5,831 nt of DNA from an uncultured Blautia sp. (GTDB lineage Bacteria; Bacillota; Clostridia; Lachnospirales; Lachnospiraceae), in contig CAMNGN010000122.1 of assembly GCA_946538475.1 (NCBI GenBank), positions 1 through 5,831 of the forward strand. The letters are read 5' to 3'. This document shows positions 5,776 through 5,831 of the stretch, one piece after another (the first letter of the stretch is position 1; every line of letters starts with the position of its first letter). Under the pieces are notes generated by a model. That model did no database searches, was not told the origin of the DNA, and was given only the letters and a program-made list of their open reading frames with translations. A program made the position numbers and the translations under genes.

Positions 5776-5790
5776 TCTAAAAAAGTAAAG

Positions 5791-5831
5791 CATACAAGGG
5801 ATTCGTCCCATCGCCGGAGGCGATTTGCATG
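5791..5831. repeat. 41-nt three-way-junction palindrome at the window edge
   Basis: The outer stem pairs 5791-5797 with 5825-5831 (one exception, 5794/5828). Inside are two perfect hairpins with no unpaired bases at the junction. GGGA-TTCG-TCCC occupies 5798-5809 and ATCGCC-GGA-GGCGAT occupies 5810-5824. On the minus strand the exceptional pair becomes a G-U, so the RNA fold would be fully paired in that direction. A T6 run follows there (5779-5784), though displaced by 6 nt. It may be a repeat element or the terminator of a minus-strand gene beyond the window. Confidence 0.6.

Overview
The window looks like a chromosomal segment of a Gram-positive Clostridia-type bacterium, most plausibly Lachnospiraceae. 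The basis is strong AGGAGG-type ribosome binding sites, consensus sigma-A promoters, one TTG start behind a good Shine-Dalgarno, tRNA genes without an encoded CCA, and a DUF4358 gene beside MBOAT and DHHW genes. This placement is inferred from gene content; no marker gene is present.

Left part (1-1192, + strand): a consensus promoter drives tRNA-Asn(GTT) and tRNA-Cys(GCA), which end in a textbook Rho-independent terminator. Only 29 nt later begins a gene for a complete PAP2-family membrane phosphatase of 304 aa, on the same strand.

Middle junction (1193-1299): the PAP2 gene and the long minus-strand operon converge here. The whole gap is filled by a 103-nt palindrome with 35-bp perfect arms, a REP/MITE-like repeat unit. 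It begins 4 nt after one stop codon and ends exactly against the other.

Right part (1300-5710, minus strand): one clear promoter (-35 TTGCAG, 17-nt spacer, -10 TATAAT) precedes four co-directional genes. In transcription order they encode a membrane-anchored SGNH/GDSL hydrolase, a small membrane-anchored DUF4358 protein, an MBOAT O-acyltransferase (AlgI/DltB-like), and a DHHW-family SGNH-like protein (AlgJ/AlgX-like). The likely job is O-acylation, probably O-acetylation, of a cell-surface polymer. MBOAT would move acyl groups across the membrane, DHHW would transfer them to the polymer, and the first SGNH enzyme may add, remove or edit acyl groups. The polymer is not identifiable from this window. 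Two points stand out. The MBOAT ends in PFLYQQF, which resembles the C-terminal tyrosine motif proposed as the acyl shuttle in Dlt-type systems. The DHHW protein carries a tail of about 109 residues that ends in 50 residues containing 15 Tyr and 15 Asp, encoded by short DNA repeats.

Right edge (5711-5831): no gene is visible. The stretch holds a near-perfect 12-bp hairpin and, at the very end, a compact 41-nt three-way-junction palindrome. These may be repeat elements or the tail of a neighbouring transcription unit.
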